Origin: an uncultured Comamonadaceae bacterium
GTDB taxonomy: Bacteria > Pseudomonadota > Gammaproteobacteria > Burkholderiales > Burkholderiaceae
Assembly: GCA_946482115.1 (NCBI GenBank)
Contig: CAMLQP010000112.1
Coordinates: 1-8,524, forward strand
Direction of reading: 5' to 3'
DNA: 8,524 nt
Position numbers and translations under genes: made by a program. The notes beneath the pieces are model-generated. The model was given only the letters and a program-made list of their open reading frames with translations. It had not been told where the DNA came from and made no database searches. Shown here one piece after another: positions 1-7,664 of the stretch (position 1 is the first letter of the stretch; the number at the start of each line of letters is the position of its first letter).

Positions 1-2
1 TG

Positions 3-251
3 CGCGTGCGCATCAAGGCCATGCGCCAGCAGCTGGTGGACGGCCTCAAGGCCGCTGGCGTGAAGCAGGACATGTCCTTCATCACCAGCCAGATCGGCAT
101 GTTCAGCTACTCCGGCCTGAGCAAGGACCAGATGGTGCGCCTGCGCAACGAGTTCGGCGTCTACGGCACCGACACCGGCCGCATGTGCGTGGCCGCGCTC
201 AACAGCCAGAACATCGCCCACGTCTGCCAGGCCGTCGCGCAAGTGGTCTGA
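3..251 (+). CDS. tyrB: Aromatic/aspartate aminotransferase, C-terminal part (5' end outside window)
   Basis: Only the last 82 codons are present; the frame is open from the window edge to TGA at 249-251. The family (PLP-dependent fold type I, class I aminotransferase) moves the amino group between aromatic amino acids or aspartate and 2-oxoglutarate in the cytoplasm. Visible family signatures are SQIGMFSYSGL (the usual form is QRGMFSFSGL), then NEFGVYGTDTGRMCVAALN, where the Arg of TGRM corresponds to the conserved carboxylate-binding Arg386 of AspC/TyrB. The lysine that binds PLP lies upstream, outside the window. The segment cannot separate tyrB from aspC; the symbol is a best guess, since betaproteobacterial members are usually annotated as aromatic amino acid aminotransferases. 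No terminator is evident in the 84 nt before phaZ. Confidence 0.88.
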   Translation, partial: RVRIKAMRQQLVDGLKAAGVKQDMSFITSQIGMFSYSGLSKDQMVRLRNEFGVYGTDTGRMCVAALNSQNIAHVCQAVAQVV

Positions 252-288
252 CGCTGTCACGTACGGTCAAGCGCGGTCGGTCGTCAAC

Positions 289-297
289 TGTTATATT
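289..297 (+). promoter_or_regulatory. Probable extended -10 promoter of phaZ
   Basis: The string TGTTATATT matches an extended -10 element (TGn followed by TATATT at 292-297, one mismatch from TATAAT). It lies in the short gap between the aminotransferase stop and the phaZ start, in a locally AT-richer stretch of otherwise GC-rich DNA. No good -35 box sits at 16-18 bp upstream, as is common for extended -10 promoters. Transcription would start near 304, giving a leader of about 30 nt that contains the GGAGG ribosome site at 322-326. This is a prediction from sequence alone. Confidence 0.45.
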
Positions 298-335
298 GCA
301 TCGCAGCAAATTCCACCCTACGGAGGACACGACCG

Positions 336-1688
336 ATGCTGTACCAGATGTACGAAACCCACCGCGCGCTGATGGAGCCGTTCTCCGACCTCGCCCAGGT
401 GGCGGCCAAGCTCTACAGCAACCCGCTGTCGCCGCTGGGCCAGACGCCGGTCTCCCAGCGCATCTCGGCCGGCTTCGACCTGATGCACCGCCTGGGCAAG
501 GACTACGAGAAGCCCGAGTTCGGCATCCGCACCGTGGACGTGGACGGTGTCTCCGTCGCCATCCACGAGCGCGTCGAGGTCGACAAGCCGTTCTGCGAGC
601 TGCGCCGCTTCAAGCGCTTTTCCGACGATCCGGCCACCCTGGGCAAGCTCAAGGGCCAGCCGGTGGTGCTGATCGTCGCGCCGCTGTCGGGCCACTACGC
701 CACGCTGCTGCGCGACACCGTGCGCACCATGCTCAGCGACCACAAGGTCTACATCACCGACTGGAAGAACGCGCGCCTGGTGCCGCTGTCCGAGGGTGAG
801 TTCCACCTCGACGACTACGTCAACTACGTCCAGGCCTTCATACGACACCTGCAGGGCATCTACGGCAACTGCCACGTGATGAGCGTGTGCCAGCCCACGG
901 TGCCGGTGCTCGCGGCGGTGTCGCTGATGGCCAGCCGCGGCGAGGCCGTGCCGCTGTCCATGACCATGATGGGCGGCCCCATCGACGCCCGCAAGTCGCC
1001 CACGGCGGTCAACAACCTCGCCACCCAGCGCAGCTTCGAGTGGTTCGAGAACAACGTGATCTACCGCGTGCCGACCAACTTCCCCGGCGCCGGCCGCCGC
1101 GTCTACCCCGGTTTCCTGCAGCACACCGGCTTCGTGGCCATGAACCCGGACCGCCACGCCAACAGCCACTACGACTACTTCAAAAACCTGATCAAGGGCG
1201 ACAACGAGAGCACCGAGGCGCACCGCAAGTTCTACGACGAGTACAACGCCGTGCTCGACATGGACGCCGACTACTATCTGGAAACCATCAAGACCGTGTT
1301 CCAGGAGTTCAAGCTGGTCAACGGCACCTGGGACGTGAAGAACCCCGCCGGCAAGGCCGAGCGGGTGCGCCCGCAGGACATCAAGGGCTCGTCGCTGCTG
1401 ACCGTGGAAGGCGAACTGGACGACATCTCGGGCAGCGGCCAGACCGCCGCCGCGCACGGCCTGTGCACCGGCATCCCGGCCGCGCACCAGCGCCACCTCG
1501 AGGTCAAGGGCGCGGGCCACTACGGCATCTTCAGCGGCCGGCGCTGGCGCGAGATGGTCTACCCCATGGTCAAGACTTTCATCCTCGACCACCAGGCCGG
1601 CGCGACACCCAAGCTGGCCACCCGCAAGGCACCGGCCAAGGCGCCGGCCAAAAGCCCGGCCACCGCGCGCAAGACCGCGCGCGCATGA
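336..1688 (+). CDS. phaZ: Intracellular polyhydroxybutyrate (PHA) depolymerase PhaZ
   Basis: This 450-residue protein belongs to the intracellular PHB depolymerase family (PhaZa1 type of Ralstonia eutropha), which hydrolyses or thiolyses native PHB granules to mobilise stored carbon. The fold is alpha/beta hydrolase with a cysteine nucleophile. Here the nucleophile is C185 in VMSVCQP, the acid is D362 in EGELDDISG, and the histidine is H395 in KGAGHYG. The D-to-H spacing of 33 equals that of the R. eutropha triad (C183, D355, H388). No signal peptide is seen, which fits granule location in the cytoplasm. The start is ATG with GGAGG at 322-326, 9 nt upstream. The protein is about 30 residues longer than the roughly 419-residue R. 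eutropha enzyme. The extra length is a basic K/A/P-rich tail from about residue 425. The rnfB-like gene follows after 28 nt and is probably co-transcribed. Confidence 0.93.
   Translation: MLYQMYETHRALMEPFSDLAQVAAKLYSNPLSPLGQTPVSQRISAGFDLMHRLGKDYEKPEFGIRTVDVDGVSVAIHERVEVDKPFCELRRFKRFSDDPATLGKLKGQPVVLIVAPLSGHYATLLRDTVRTMLSDHKVYITDWKNARLVPLSEGEFHLDDYVNYVQAFIRHLQGIYGNCHVMSVCQPTVPVLAAVSLMASRGEAVPLSMTMMGGPIDARKSPTAVNNLATQRSFEWFENNVIYRVPTNFPGAGRRVYPGFLQHTGFVAMNPDRHANSHYDYFKNLIKGDNESTEAHRKFYDEYNAVLDMDADYYLETIKTVFQEFKLVNGTWDVKNPAGKAERVRPQDIKGSSLLTVEGELDDISGSGQTAAAHGLCTGIPAAHQRHLEVKGAGHYGIFSGRRWREMVYPMVKTFILDHQAGATPKLATRKAPAKAPAKSPATARKTARA
1626..1661 (+). repeat. Three imperfect 12-bp tandem repeats in the phaZ 3' end
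   Basis: Three consecutive in-frame units, AAGGCACCGGCC, AAGGCGCCGGCC and AAAAGCCCGGCC, encode [12 protein letters not shown] (residues 431-442). The units differ by one to four bases. They form the core of the basic low-complexity tail of the PHB depolymerase and look like local slippage expansion, which would let the copy number vary among related strains (inference). Confidence 0.7.
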
Positions 1689-1716
1689 GCAGGCCGGGCG
1701 GGGCAAAGGCACACCC

Positions 1717-2367
1717 GTGACGCTGGCTGAGCGCCTGCTTGACGCCCTGCCGCAGACGCAGTGCACGCGCTGCGGCTACCCCGACTGCGCCGCCTACGCC
1801 CAGGCCATGGCTGCTGGCGAAGCAGCCATCAACCAGTGCCCGCCCGGGGGCGCCGAAGGCGTGGCGCGGCTCGCCGCCCTCACCGGCCGGCCCGAGCTGC
1901 CGCTGAACCCCGATAACGGCCTCGAAGGCCCGCGCTTCCTGGCCGTGATCGACGAGGACTGGTGTATAGGCTGCACGCTGTGCATCAAGGCCTGCCCCAC
2001 CGACGCCATCGTGGGCGCCAACAAGCGCATGCACACGGTGATCGAACCGCACTGCACCGGCTGCGAGCTGTGCATACCCGTCTGCCCGGTGGACTGCATC
2101 GCGCTGGAGAACGCCAGCGGCGACGCCACCGGCTGGGCCGCCTGGAGCGCGCCGCAGGCGGCCCACGCCCGCGCCCGCCATGACCGCCACAAGACCCGCG
2201 TGGCGCGCAGCGCCCAGCAGCACGCCGAGCGCAAGCAGCAGGAAGCCCGGGAAAAACTGGCCGACCTGCCGGCCCACTCCACCCTCACCGACCCGCAGGT
2301 GCTGGACAGGAAACGCGCACTGATCGAAGCCGCGCTGGCCAAGGCCCGCGCACGCCAGGCGCCCTGA
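1717..2367 (+). CDS. rnfB: Orphan RnfB/RsxB-like 4Fe-4S protein without membrane anchor
   Basis: A 216-residue iron-sulfur protein related to subunit B of the Rnf/Rsx electron transport complex. Residues 16-41 carry the four-cysteine cluster domain typical of RnfB (C16, C19, C24, C41 in CTRCGYPDC and INQCPPG). Two ferredoxin-type 4Fe-4S motifs follow: C83, C86, C89, C93 ([12 protein letters not shown]) and C113, C116, C119, C123 ([12 protein letters not shown]). The N-terminal transmembrane helix of classical RnfB is absent; the protein begins right before the first cluster. From about residue 140 there is an Arg/Ala/Lys/Gln-rich, probably helical tail. The start is GTG with AAAGG at 1705-1709, 7 nt upstream; no upstream in-frame start was found after the phaZ stop. 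No rnfA, C, D, G or E gene lies nearby, so it is more likely a soluble electron carrier than part of a full Rnf pump. Its partner is unknown. Confidence 0.85.
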   Translation: MTLAERLLDALPQTQCTRCGYPDCAAYAQAMAAGEAAINQCPPGGAEGVARLAALTGRPELPLNPDNGLEGPRFLAVIDEDWCIGCTLCIKACPTDAIVGANKRMHTVIEPHCTGCELCIPVCPVDCIALENASGDATGWAAWSAPQAAHARARHDRHKTRVARSAQQHAERKQQEAREKLADLPAHSTLTDPQVLDRKRALIEAALAKARARQAP

Positions 2368-2373
2368 CCGCGT

Positions 2374-2426
2374 GGCCGCCAGCGGCGGCCCGAGCCCGCC
2401 GGAAAACCGGCACCTTCACCGTTTTT
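2374..2426 (+). terminator. Possible weak terminator after rnfB
   Basis: Two hairpins lie just after the rnfB stop: GGCCGCC/GGCGGCC (2374-2380 with 2384-2390, loop AGC) and GCCGG/CCGGC (2398-2402 with 2407-2411, loop AAAA). A run of five T is at 2422-2426, but it is 10 nt past the second stem, so this is not a canonical intrinsic terminator. The rest of the 198-nt gap up to 2565 shows no gene; a plus-strand frame opening at 2431 runs into the Rieske remnant but has no ribosome site or recognisable sequence before 2566. Confidence 0.3.
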
Positions 2427-2565
2427 CCCCATGCCGCCTGAAATCTCGAAGCGGCCATTTCCTCTTTTCTTCAGCACATTCAAGCACTTAGCCGCAGAAC
2501 CGACCGTGGCACGCCGGCTGCTATGTCCAGGGCATCCACCGACCCCACCCGACCAGGAACCTGAC

Positions 2566-2700
2566 ATGCACCGCGCCCTTGGATTCGACCTGCCCGCCGA
2601 TTTTTGCCAGGACATGGACAACGCCTACACGTTGCCGGCCAGCTGCTACACCTCGGAGGCGGTGTTCCAGCACGAGAAGGAACACATCTTCAGCCGCCGC
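2566..2700 (+). pseudogene. Truncated N-terminus of a Rieske ring-hydroxylating oxygenase alpha subunit
   Basis: A good ribosome site (AGGAA at 2555-2559, 6 nt before ATG 2566) leads into 45 codons whose translation resembles the start of Rieske-type aromatic ring-hydroxylating dioxygenase large subunits: YTLPASCYTSEAVFQHEKEH followed by IFSR. In that family the motif normally continues into a Trp-containing strand and then the CxH...CxxH Rieske cluster. Here it breaks off after IFSR(R), and from 2701 the same frame is only the antisense of the chemoreceptor gene. Neither the 2Fe-2S ligands nor the mononuclear iron domain are present, so the fragment cannot be a working oxygenase. The loss of the 3' part points to a deletion or rearrangement with one end at about 2697-2703. 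The identification rests on a short motif, so it is likely but not certain. Confidence 0.6.
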
Positions 2701-4227
2701 TCAGCCCGCGAGGCTCTTGTATACGCCGCAGCCGACGTAGAAATCGCCCAGTCGCAGGACGAACGACATCTTGGTCTGGATCTTGCCGGACTTGGGATTC
2801 GTGATGTCGTACTCCACCCAGCCCGCCCCCTCGTCGGCCTGGCGCATGATGGACGCCAGCAGGCCGGCGCCGTCCACGCCCGGCAGGTCCTGCACGCGGG
2901 TGCCCACCTTGGCGGCGTTGCCGCCGAAAGCCCGGTAGGTGCCCGACGCATCAAGCGCGAAGACGTACATGTCGCGGTCGTGGTAACCGTTGCCCGGTTG
3001 CGTGACCTGGCGCAGGAAGTCCTCCGGCCCGGTGCGTTGCCACAGCGTTGCAGCCTTGCGCACCAGCCCCATCGCCTCGTCGGCCGAACCCTGCTGCAGC
3101 TTGAAAATGGCCACCGCCCGCGCCAGCGCCGAGGCCCGGCCCTCCAGCCGCGTGGCCTGGCTCACCGCCTGTTCCACCATCTGGGCATTGCGCTGGGTCA
3201 GCTCGTCGAGCTGGGTCACGCCGGTCGCCAGTTCGCTCAGACCGGTGCTCTGCTCGGCGCTGGCGCTGGAGATGGTGTTCATGTTGCCCGCCACCTTGCG
3301 CACGCCCTCCACGATCTCGGCCATCCCCTCGCGCGCCTGGCGGATCTGCTTCACGCTGGACTCCACCTGCGTGGCCGAGGTCTCGATGAGCTGGTGGATC
3401 TCGCGCGCCGAGGCCGCCGAGCGCTGCGCCAGCGTGCGCACCTCGGCCGCCACCACGGCGAAGCCCCGCCCCTGCTCGCCCGCGCGCGCGGCCTCCACCG
3501 CCGCGTTGAGCGCCAGGATGTTGGTCTGGAAGGCCAGGCTGTCGATCACGGCGGTGATCTCCTTCATGCGGGTGGCGCTCTGCTGCACCGCCTCCACCGA
3601 CTCCACGGCGCGAGACATGGCCCCGGCGCCCGACTCGGCCACCCCGCGCAGGTGCGCCGCCGCCCGGTCGGTCTGGCCGGCGGTGTCGGCGTTTTTCTGC
3701 ACCGTCTGGGCCATGTCCTTGATGCTGGCCGAGGTCTGCTCCAGGTTGGCGGCCTGCTGCTCGGTACGGTCCGACAGCTCGCGGTTGCCGGTCACCAGCA
3801 GGCGCCCGGCCTCGGCCACCAGGGCCGCGTCGCTGCGGACCTCGGCCACCATGGCCGATATGCCCTGGGTGAGGTGACTGACGGTTTCCGCCAGATCACC
3901 CAACTCATCGTTGCCGCGCCGGGTGGATGGCACCGTCAGGTTGCCTTTGGCCGCCTCGTTCAGGGCGTGGCCGGTCCGCCTCAGATCGTTCAGGAAGCCC
4001 GAATAGAACGACGCGAACAGGTACAGCAGCACGGCGAGCGCCACGCCGAGCAGGGCCCAGCCCAGCGCCCCCATTGCCAGCAGTTCGTCGGCCGCGAGCC
4101 AGGCCATGGCCAGCAGCAGCGCCAGTTGCAAGCCCAGCAGCAACGCCAGCTTGAGGCTGAGATTCAGGTGGCGCAGCAGCCATACCCCGGGCCCCAGGAA
4201 ACCCGGGGACGAAGAGAAATGTTTCAC
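2701..4227 (-). CDS. Methyl-accepting chemotaxis protein with C-terminal Cache-like domain
   Basis: A 508-residue chemoreceptor that would signal to CheA/CheW. After a short N-terminus there are two membrane helices, about residues 24-46 and 52-74, joined by only a few residues, so there is no periplasmic ligand domain. A HAMP region follows (about 75-128, with the NDELGDL motif at 106-112), then the methyl-accepting coiled coil with its conserved tip near 228-262 ([20 protein letters not shown], then [14 protein letters not shown]). Residues of about 383-508 read like a small Cache domain ([31 protein letters not shown] near the end), placed on the cytoplasmic side. The GTG start at 4227 is chosen for its GAGGAGA ribosome site. 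It is convergent with the Rieske remnant, which ends at its stop codon. It has a probable promoter of its own, so it need not belong to the pcc transcript. The ligand is unknown. Confidence 0.9.
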   Translation of the reverse strand: MKHFSSSPGFLGPGVWLLRHLNLSLKLALLLGLQLALLLAMAWLAADELLAMGALGWALLGVALAVLLYLFASFYSGFLNDLRRTGHALNEAAKGNLTVPSTRRGNDELGDLAETVSHLTQGISAMVAEVRSDAALVAEAGRLLVTGNRELSDRTEQQAANLEQTSASIKDMAQTVQKNADTAGQTDRAAAHLRGVAESGAGAMSRAVESVEAVQQSATRMKEITAVIDSLAFQTNILALNAAVEAARAGEQGRGFAVVAAEVRTLAQRSAASAREIHQLIETSATQVESSVKQIRQAREGMAEIVEGVRKVAGNMNTISSASAEQSTGLSELATGVTQLDELTQRNAQMVEQAVSQATRLEGRASALARAVAIFKLQQGSADEAMGLVRKAATLWQRTGPEDFLRQVTQPGNGYHDRDMYVFALDASGTYRAFGGNAAKVGTRVQDLPGVDGAGLLASIMRQADEGAGWVEYDITNPKSGKIQTKMSFVLRLGDFYVGCGVYKSLAG

Positions 4228-4234
4228 GCGCTTG

Positions 4235-4241
4235 TCTCCTC
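4235..4241 (-). promoter_or_regulatory. Ribosome binding site that fixes the GTG start of the chemoreceptor
   Basis: On the minus strand GAGGAGA lies 7 nt before GTG 4225-4227. An in-frame ATG 16 codons further upstream (4273-4275) has no comparable site, and the peptide between ([16 protein letters not shown]) does not look like a chemoreceptor N-terminus. A 6-bp hairpin (GGCGCC at 4250-4255 and 4260-4265, 4-nt loop) lies just upstream in the presumed mRNA leader. Confidence 0.7.
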
Positions 4242-4305
4242 GGCATCGTGGCGCCGTGAGGCGCCCGTGCGTCATGTCGTTATCCGGCCAAGGCCGTTCG
4301 CGAGG

Positions 4306-4333
4306 ACTATAGCGTGTGAAACCTCTCGTGGAA
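4306..4333 (-). promoter_or_regulatory. Possible sigma-70-like promoter of the chemoreceptor gene
   Basis: On the minus strand, TATAGT (4306-4311) matches the -10 consensus at five of six positions, with a weak -35 candidate TTCCAC (4328-4333) at 16 bp spacing. It lies in the 137-nt gap between the VOC gene and the chemoreceptor, giving a leader of about 70 nt. The gap holds no ORF, and I see no convincing terminator for the upstream pcc-side genes. The -35 match is poor, so this is tentative. Confidence 0.4.
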
Positions 4334-4364
4334 CTGACAGGACGCCTCGGGGAAAATACCGACT

Positions 4365-4859
4365 TCAGGCCACCTGGGCCTGCAGCGCCGCGAAGGCGCG
4401 CACCACCTCGGGCGGCGCCTGGACCAGCTCGATCAGCACGCCCTCGCCCGCGATCGGGAACTCGTCGCTGGCCTTGGGGTGCAGGAAGCAGATGTCGAAC
4501 CCCGCCGCGCCCGGGCGTATGCCGCCGGGCGCGAAACGCACGCCGCGCGCGCCGAGCCACGACACCGCCCGGGGCAGGTCGTCGATCCACAGGCCCACGT
4601 GGTTGAGCGGCGTGGCGTGCACAGCGGGTTTCTTCTCGGGGTCCAGCGGCTGCATCAGATCGACCTCGACCTTGAACGGGCCACTGCCAATGGCGCAGAT
4701 GTCCTCGTCCACATTTTCGCGCTCGCTCTTGAAGGTGCCGGTGACCTCCAGGCCCAGCATGTCGACCCAGAGTTTCTGCAGGCGGGCCTTGTCGGGGCCG
4801 CCAATGGCAATCTGCTGGATGCCCAGCACGCGGAAGGGACGCGGTTCAGTGGAATTCAT
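4365..4859 (-). CDS. VOC-fold protein resembling methylmalonyl-CoA epimerase / glyoxalase
   Basis: A 164-residue protein of the vicinal oxygen chelate superfamily with two repeat halves. The first half starts at [19 protein letters not shown] (13-31), and the second at [15 protein letters not shown] (85-99). The end, [10 protein letters not shown] (121-130) and GVLIELVQ (140-147), closely resembles methylmalonyl-CoA epimerase. Location beside pccA and pccB supports an epimerase role, converting (S)- to (R)-methylmalonyl-CoA for the B12-dependent mutase (inference). Expected metal ligands are partly kept: H87 and E144 match, D67 in VEVDLMQPL sits where Glu/Gln is usual, but the first-strand His is Gln (Q16). 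A different VOC reaction is therefore possible, and homologues are often simply labelled lactoylglutathione lyase. The ATG start overlaps the end of the methyltransferase gene by 14 nt, suggesting translational coupling. Confidence 0.8.
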   Translation of the reverse strand: MNSTEPRPFRVLGIQQIAIGGPDKARLQKLWVDMLGLEVTGTFKSERENVDEDICAIGSGPFKVEVDLMQPLDPEKKPAVHATPLNHVGLWIDDLPRAVSWLGARGVRFAPGGIRPGAAGFDICFLHPKASDEFPIAGEGVLIELVQAPPEVVRAFAALQAQVA

Positions 4860-5436
4860 GCGAAACGAAGGAATGAAGCGGCTCCAGCGCCCACACGGTG
4901 GCGGGCGGCAGGTTGGCCCAGATGGAAGCGACGCGGCGCCAGTGCCAGCCCGCAGGCACGCGCCGGAACGGTGGCCGGTGCGGCGCGGCGTAGGTGTACT
5001 GGAGCAGCCGCGAACGGGGCTGCCGCTGGATGAGGGCCACCATGGCGTCGATGCAGCGGTGCGACTCGGCGCGCGGCATCGACAGCAGCGGCAGCGACGA
5101 CACCACGGTGACGGGGCAGGATGGATCGAGTTCGAGCTGCGCCACCTCGGATGCGCAGCGGTTGAGGACCTCGGCGTCCGGGTAGCGCGAGCGCAGCTGC
5201 GAGGCGAAGACCGGGTCGCGTTCGAACACCAGCAGCCGCGCGCCCGGGGGCGCGCCCGTCAGCAGTGCCTGGGTGACGGCGCCGGTGCCGCCGCCCACCT
5301 CCACCACCACCGGCGGGGCCTGCCGGCGCGCCTCCCGAGCCATGGCCCGGGCCAGGAACGGTGACGCGGGGGCGATGGCCCCCACCCGACGGGGGTCGCG
5401 CAGATAGGCCAGGGCCAGGGCGAAGTTGGGCTGCAT
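4846..5436 (-). CDS. Class I SAM-dependent methyltransferase, phospholipid N-methyltransferase-like
   Basis: A 196-residue soluble methyltransferase. The N-terminal [20 protein letters not shown] (12-31) is typical of small PmtA-like phosphatidylethanolamine N-methyltransferases and their relatives. The SAM-binding motif I is [17 protein letters not shown] (43-59), followed by an acidic residue ending strand 2 (E72 in LVFERDP). Further conserved pieces are [10 protein letters not shown] (111-120), LLQYTY (144-149) and [10 protein letters not shown] (173-182). The start is ATG with AAGGA at 5443-5447, 6 nt upstream. It lies 123 nt after pccA and overlaps the VOC gene by 14 nt, so it is probably expressed with them. 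Similar proteins are annotated as phospholipid or rRNA adenine methyltransferases; the actual substrate cannot be told from sequence, and no link to propionyl-CoA chemistry is apparent. The 123-nt gap upstream holds no recognisable element. Confidence 0.75.
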   Translation of the reverse strand: MQPNFALALAYLRDPRRVGAIAPASPFLARAMAREARRQAPPVVVEVGGGTGAVTQALLTGAPPGARLLVFERDPVFASQLRSRYPDAEVLNRCASEVAQLELDPSCPVTVVSSLPLLSMPRAESHRCIDAMVALIQRQPRSRLLQYTYAAPHRPPFRRVPAGWHWRRVASIWANLPPATVWALEPLHSFVSHEFH

Positions 5437-5559
5437 CCGCCATCCTTTGCAAGGGAAAGAAGCCCGCAGCGTACCCGGTTTTGCCCATCTGCGGCACGCC
5501 AGCGCCGCCCGGCGCCCACCGCACCGGCGCGCGACCCGCGGCGCGGAGGGTGCCTGATT

Positions 5560-7608
5560 TCATGCGAACTCGACGATGGGCTGGTCCACGGTCAGGCTTT
5601 CGCCCTTGGCGGCGAGCACCTTGCCCACCACGCCATCGGCCACGGCGAACAGCACGTTTTCCATCTTCATGGCCTCGATCACCGCCACGCGCTCGCCGGC
5701 CTGTACCTTCTGGCCCGGCTGCACCGCCACCTCGACCAGCAGGCCGGGCATGGGCGACAGCACGTACTTGCTCATGTCTGGCGGCGCCTTGTAGGGCATG
5801 AGCCGGTGCAGGCCGGCCATGCGTGGCGAGACCACCATGGTCTCCAGCTTCGCGCCGTTGTGCTGCACCACCAGCGCCAGCGGGTTGCGCGCGGTGCCGC
5901 GCTCGATCTGGCAGACGAAAGGCTCGCCGTTGCAGGTGCCTTCCACCCGCACGTCGTTCAGGCGCGAGCTGCTGGTGATCTTGTAGCGCTTGCCGTTGAC
6001 CTGCACCGAGGCGTAGCCGCTCTCGCCCACGAACTCGTCCACATGGACGTCGGTGTAGGCATGCTGGCCGTCGGCGGCCAGCGAGACCACGGTGTAGTCC
6101 TTACCGACCTTGACGCCGTAGCCCGGCAGCTGGCCCGACAGGCCGGTGGCGCGCTCGCGCGACTTGCGGCGCACGAAGGCGGCCATGGCGCGCAGGAAAT
6201 CGAGGTCGTCGTGTGGCACGTCCTCGGCCCGGAAACCGTGCGGGTAGTGCTCGGCGATGAAGCCGGTGTTGAAGTCGCCGGCCTGGAACTTCGGGTGCGC
6301 CAGCAGCGCGGCCTGGAACGGAATGTTGCTGTTGATACCCCGGATCACGAAGCCATTGAGCGCCTCGCGCATCTTGGCAATCGCGTCGGCCCGGTCCTTG
6401 CCGTGCACGATCAGCTTGGCGATCATGGAGTCGTAGTACATCGGAATCTCGCCGCCGTCGTACACACCGGTGTCCACCCGCACGCCGTAGCGGTGCGCAG
6501 TGTCGGCCTGCCACATGCTTTCGTGCGGCGGCGCGAAGCGCACCAGCCGCCCGGTGGACGGCAGGAAGTTGCGGAACGGGTCCTCGGCGTTGATGCGGCA
6601 CTCGATCGCCCAGCCCTCGCGCTTCACGTCGGCCTGCGTCAGCGGCAGCTTTTCCCCCGCCGCCACGCGGATCATCAGCTCCACCAGGTCCAGCCCGGTG
6701 ATGCACTCGGTGACCGGGTGCTCCACCTGCAGCCGGGTGTTCATCTCCAGGAAGTAAAAGTCCTGGTCCTTGCCGACCACGAACTCCACCGTGCCCGCGC
6801 TCTGGTACTTCACGGCCTTGGCCAGCGCCACGGCCTGTTCGCCCATGGCCTTGCGGGTGGCGTCGCTGATGAAGGGGCTGGGCGCCTCCTCGATCACCTT
6901 CTGGTGGCGGCGCTGGATGGAGCACTCGCGCTCGTTGAGGTAGATCACGTTGCCATGGCTGTCACCCAGCACCTGGATCTCGATGTGCCGCGGCTGCTCG
7001 ACGAATTTCTCGATGAAGATGCGGTCGTCGCCGAAGCTGTTGCGGGCCTCGTTGCGGCAGGAGGTGAAGCCTTCCAGCGCCTCCTTGTCGTTGAAGGCCA
7101 CGCGCAGGCCCTTGCCACCGCCGCCGGCGCTGGCCTTGATCATCACCGGATAGCCGATGTCGCGGGCGATCTCCACCGCGCGTTCGGGCGACTCGATGGC
7201 ATCGTTCCAGCCCGGGATGGTGTTCACCTTGGCTTCGTTCGCCAGCTTCTTGGAGGCGATCTTGTCGCCCATGGCCGCAATGCTGAAGTGGCGGGGACCG
7301 ATGAAGGCCATGCCTTCGTCTTCCACGCGTTTGGCGAAGGCCTCGTTCTCGCTCAGGAAGCCGTAGCCAGGGTGAATGGCCTGGGCGCCGGTCTGTTTGG
7401 CGGCGGCAATGATCTTGTCGGCCAACAGGTAGCTTTCGCGGCTGGGGGCGGCGCCGATGTGCACCGCCTCGTCGGCCAGCTTGACGTGGCGGGCCTCCTT
7501 GTCGGCGTCGGAGTAGACGGCCACGGTGGCAATGCCCATGCGGCGGGCGGTGGCGATGACGCGGCAGGCGATTTCACCGCGGTTGGCGATCAGTATCTTG
7601 GTGAACAT
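5560..7608 (-). CDS. pccA: Propionyl-CoA carboxylase alpha subunit (biotin carboxylase and biotin carrier)
   Basis: This complete 682-residue subunit carboxylates its own biotin with ATP and bicarbonate and passes the carboxyl group to the PccB carboxyltransferase. Domains in order: biotin carboxylase N-domain (about 1-110; KILIANRGEIACRV, HPGYGFLSEN), ATP-grasp (about 115-320; glycine loop ASAGGGGKG at 159-167; E275, E288, N290 and R292 in TVEF and FLEMNTRLQVEH), carboxylase C-domain (about 335-445), a middle linker matching the BT domain position of PCC alpha chains (about 460-610), and the biotinyl domain (about 612-682) with biotin lysine K648 in IEAMKMEN. All expected catalytic residues are present. 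The ATG has GAGGAGA (7616-7622) 7 nt upstream. Length and the BT-like linker favour PCC over a bare AccC (about 450 residues). Methylcrotonyl-CoA carboxylase is the main alternative, made less likely by the partner PccB motif. Confidence 0.93.
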   Translation of the reverse strand: MFTKILIANRGEIACRVIATARRMGIATVAVYSDADKEARHVKLADEAVHIGAAPSRESYLLADKIIAAAKQTGAQAIHPGYGFLSENEAFAKRVEDEGMAFIGPRHFSIAAMGDKIASKKLANEAKVNTIPGWNDAIESPERAVEIARDIGYPVMIKASAGGGGKGLRVAFNDKEALEGFTSCRNEARNSFGDDRIFIEKFVEQPRHIEIQVLGDSHGNVIYLNERECSIQRRHQKVIEEAPSPFISDATRKAMGEQAVALAKAVKYQSAGTVEFVVGKDQDFYFLEMNTRLQVEHPVTECITGLDLVELMIRVAAGEKLPLTQADVKREGWAIECRINAEDPFRNFLPSTGRLVRFAPPHESMWQADTAHRYGVRVDTGVYDGGEIPMYYDSMIAKLIVHGKDRADAIAKMREALNGFVIRGINSNIPFQAALLAHPKFQAGDFNTGFIAEHYPHGFRAEDVPHDDLDFLRAMAAFVRRKSRERATGLSGQLPGYGVKVGKDYTVVSLAADGQHAYTDVHVDEFVGESGYASVQVNGKRYKITSSSRLNDVRVEGTCNGEPFVCQIERGTARNPLALVVQHNGAKLETMVVSPRMAGLHRLMPYKAPPDMSKYVLSPMPGLLVEVAVQPGQKVQAGERVAVIEAMKMENVLFAVADGVVGKVLAAKGESLTVDQPIVEFA

Positions 7609-7664
7609 GGAAATCTCTCCTCTTCAGGAATCAATTTGTTGCGCTTGCTGCAGTTTCTGAACCC

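Noticed and set aside
318..1766. 482-codon minus-strand open frame antisense to phaZ
   Set aside because: A shadow of phaZ; the composition is typical of antisense frames in GC-rich DNA and the phaZ family match is decisive.
4228..4275. Upstream ATG (4273-4275) as start of the chemoreceptor
   Set aside because: No ribosome site before it and an unconvincing 16-residue extension; GTG 4225-4227 has GAGGAGA at 7 nt.
4277..4311. Flagellar sigma-28 promoter for the chemoreceptor (minus-strand GCCGGATAA resembling GCCGATAA)
   Set aside because: The -10-like string has an extra base, and no TAAA-type -35 element lies at 11 bp; the only partner, TATAGTCC, is too far away.
2431..5364. 977-codon plus-strand open frame running antisense through the chemoreceptor, VOC and methyltransferase genes
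   Set aside because: Beyond codon 90 it is exactly the complement of well-recognised genes, is low-complexity His/Arg/Leu/Gly-rich, and exists because GC-rich codons leave few stops in the opposite frame. Only its 2566-2700 part is kept, as the Rieske remnant.
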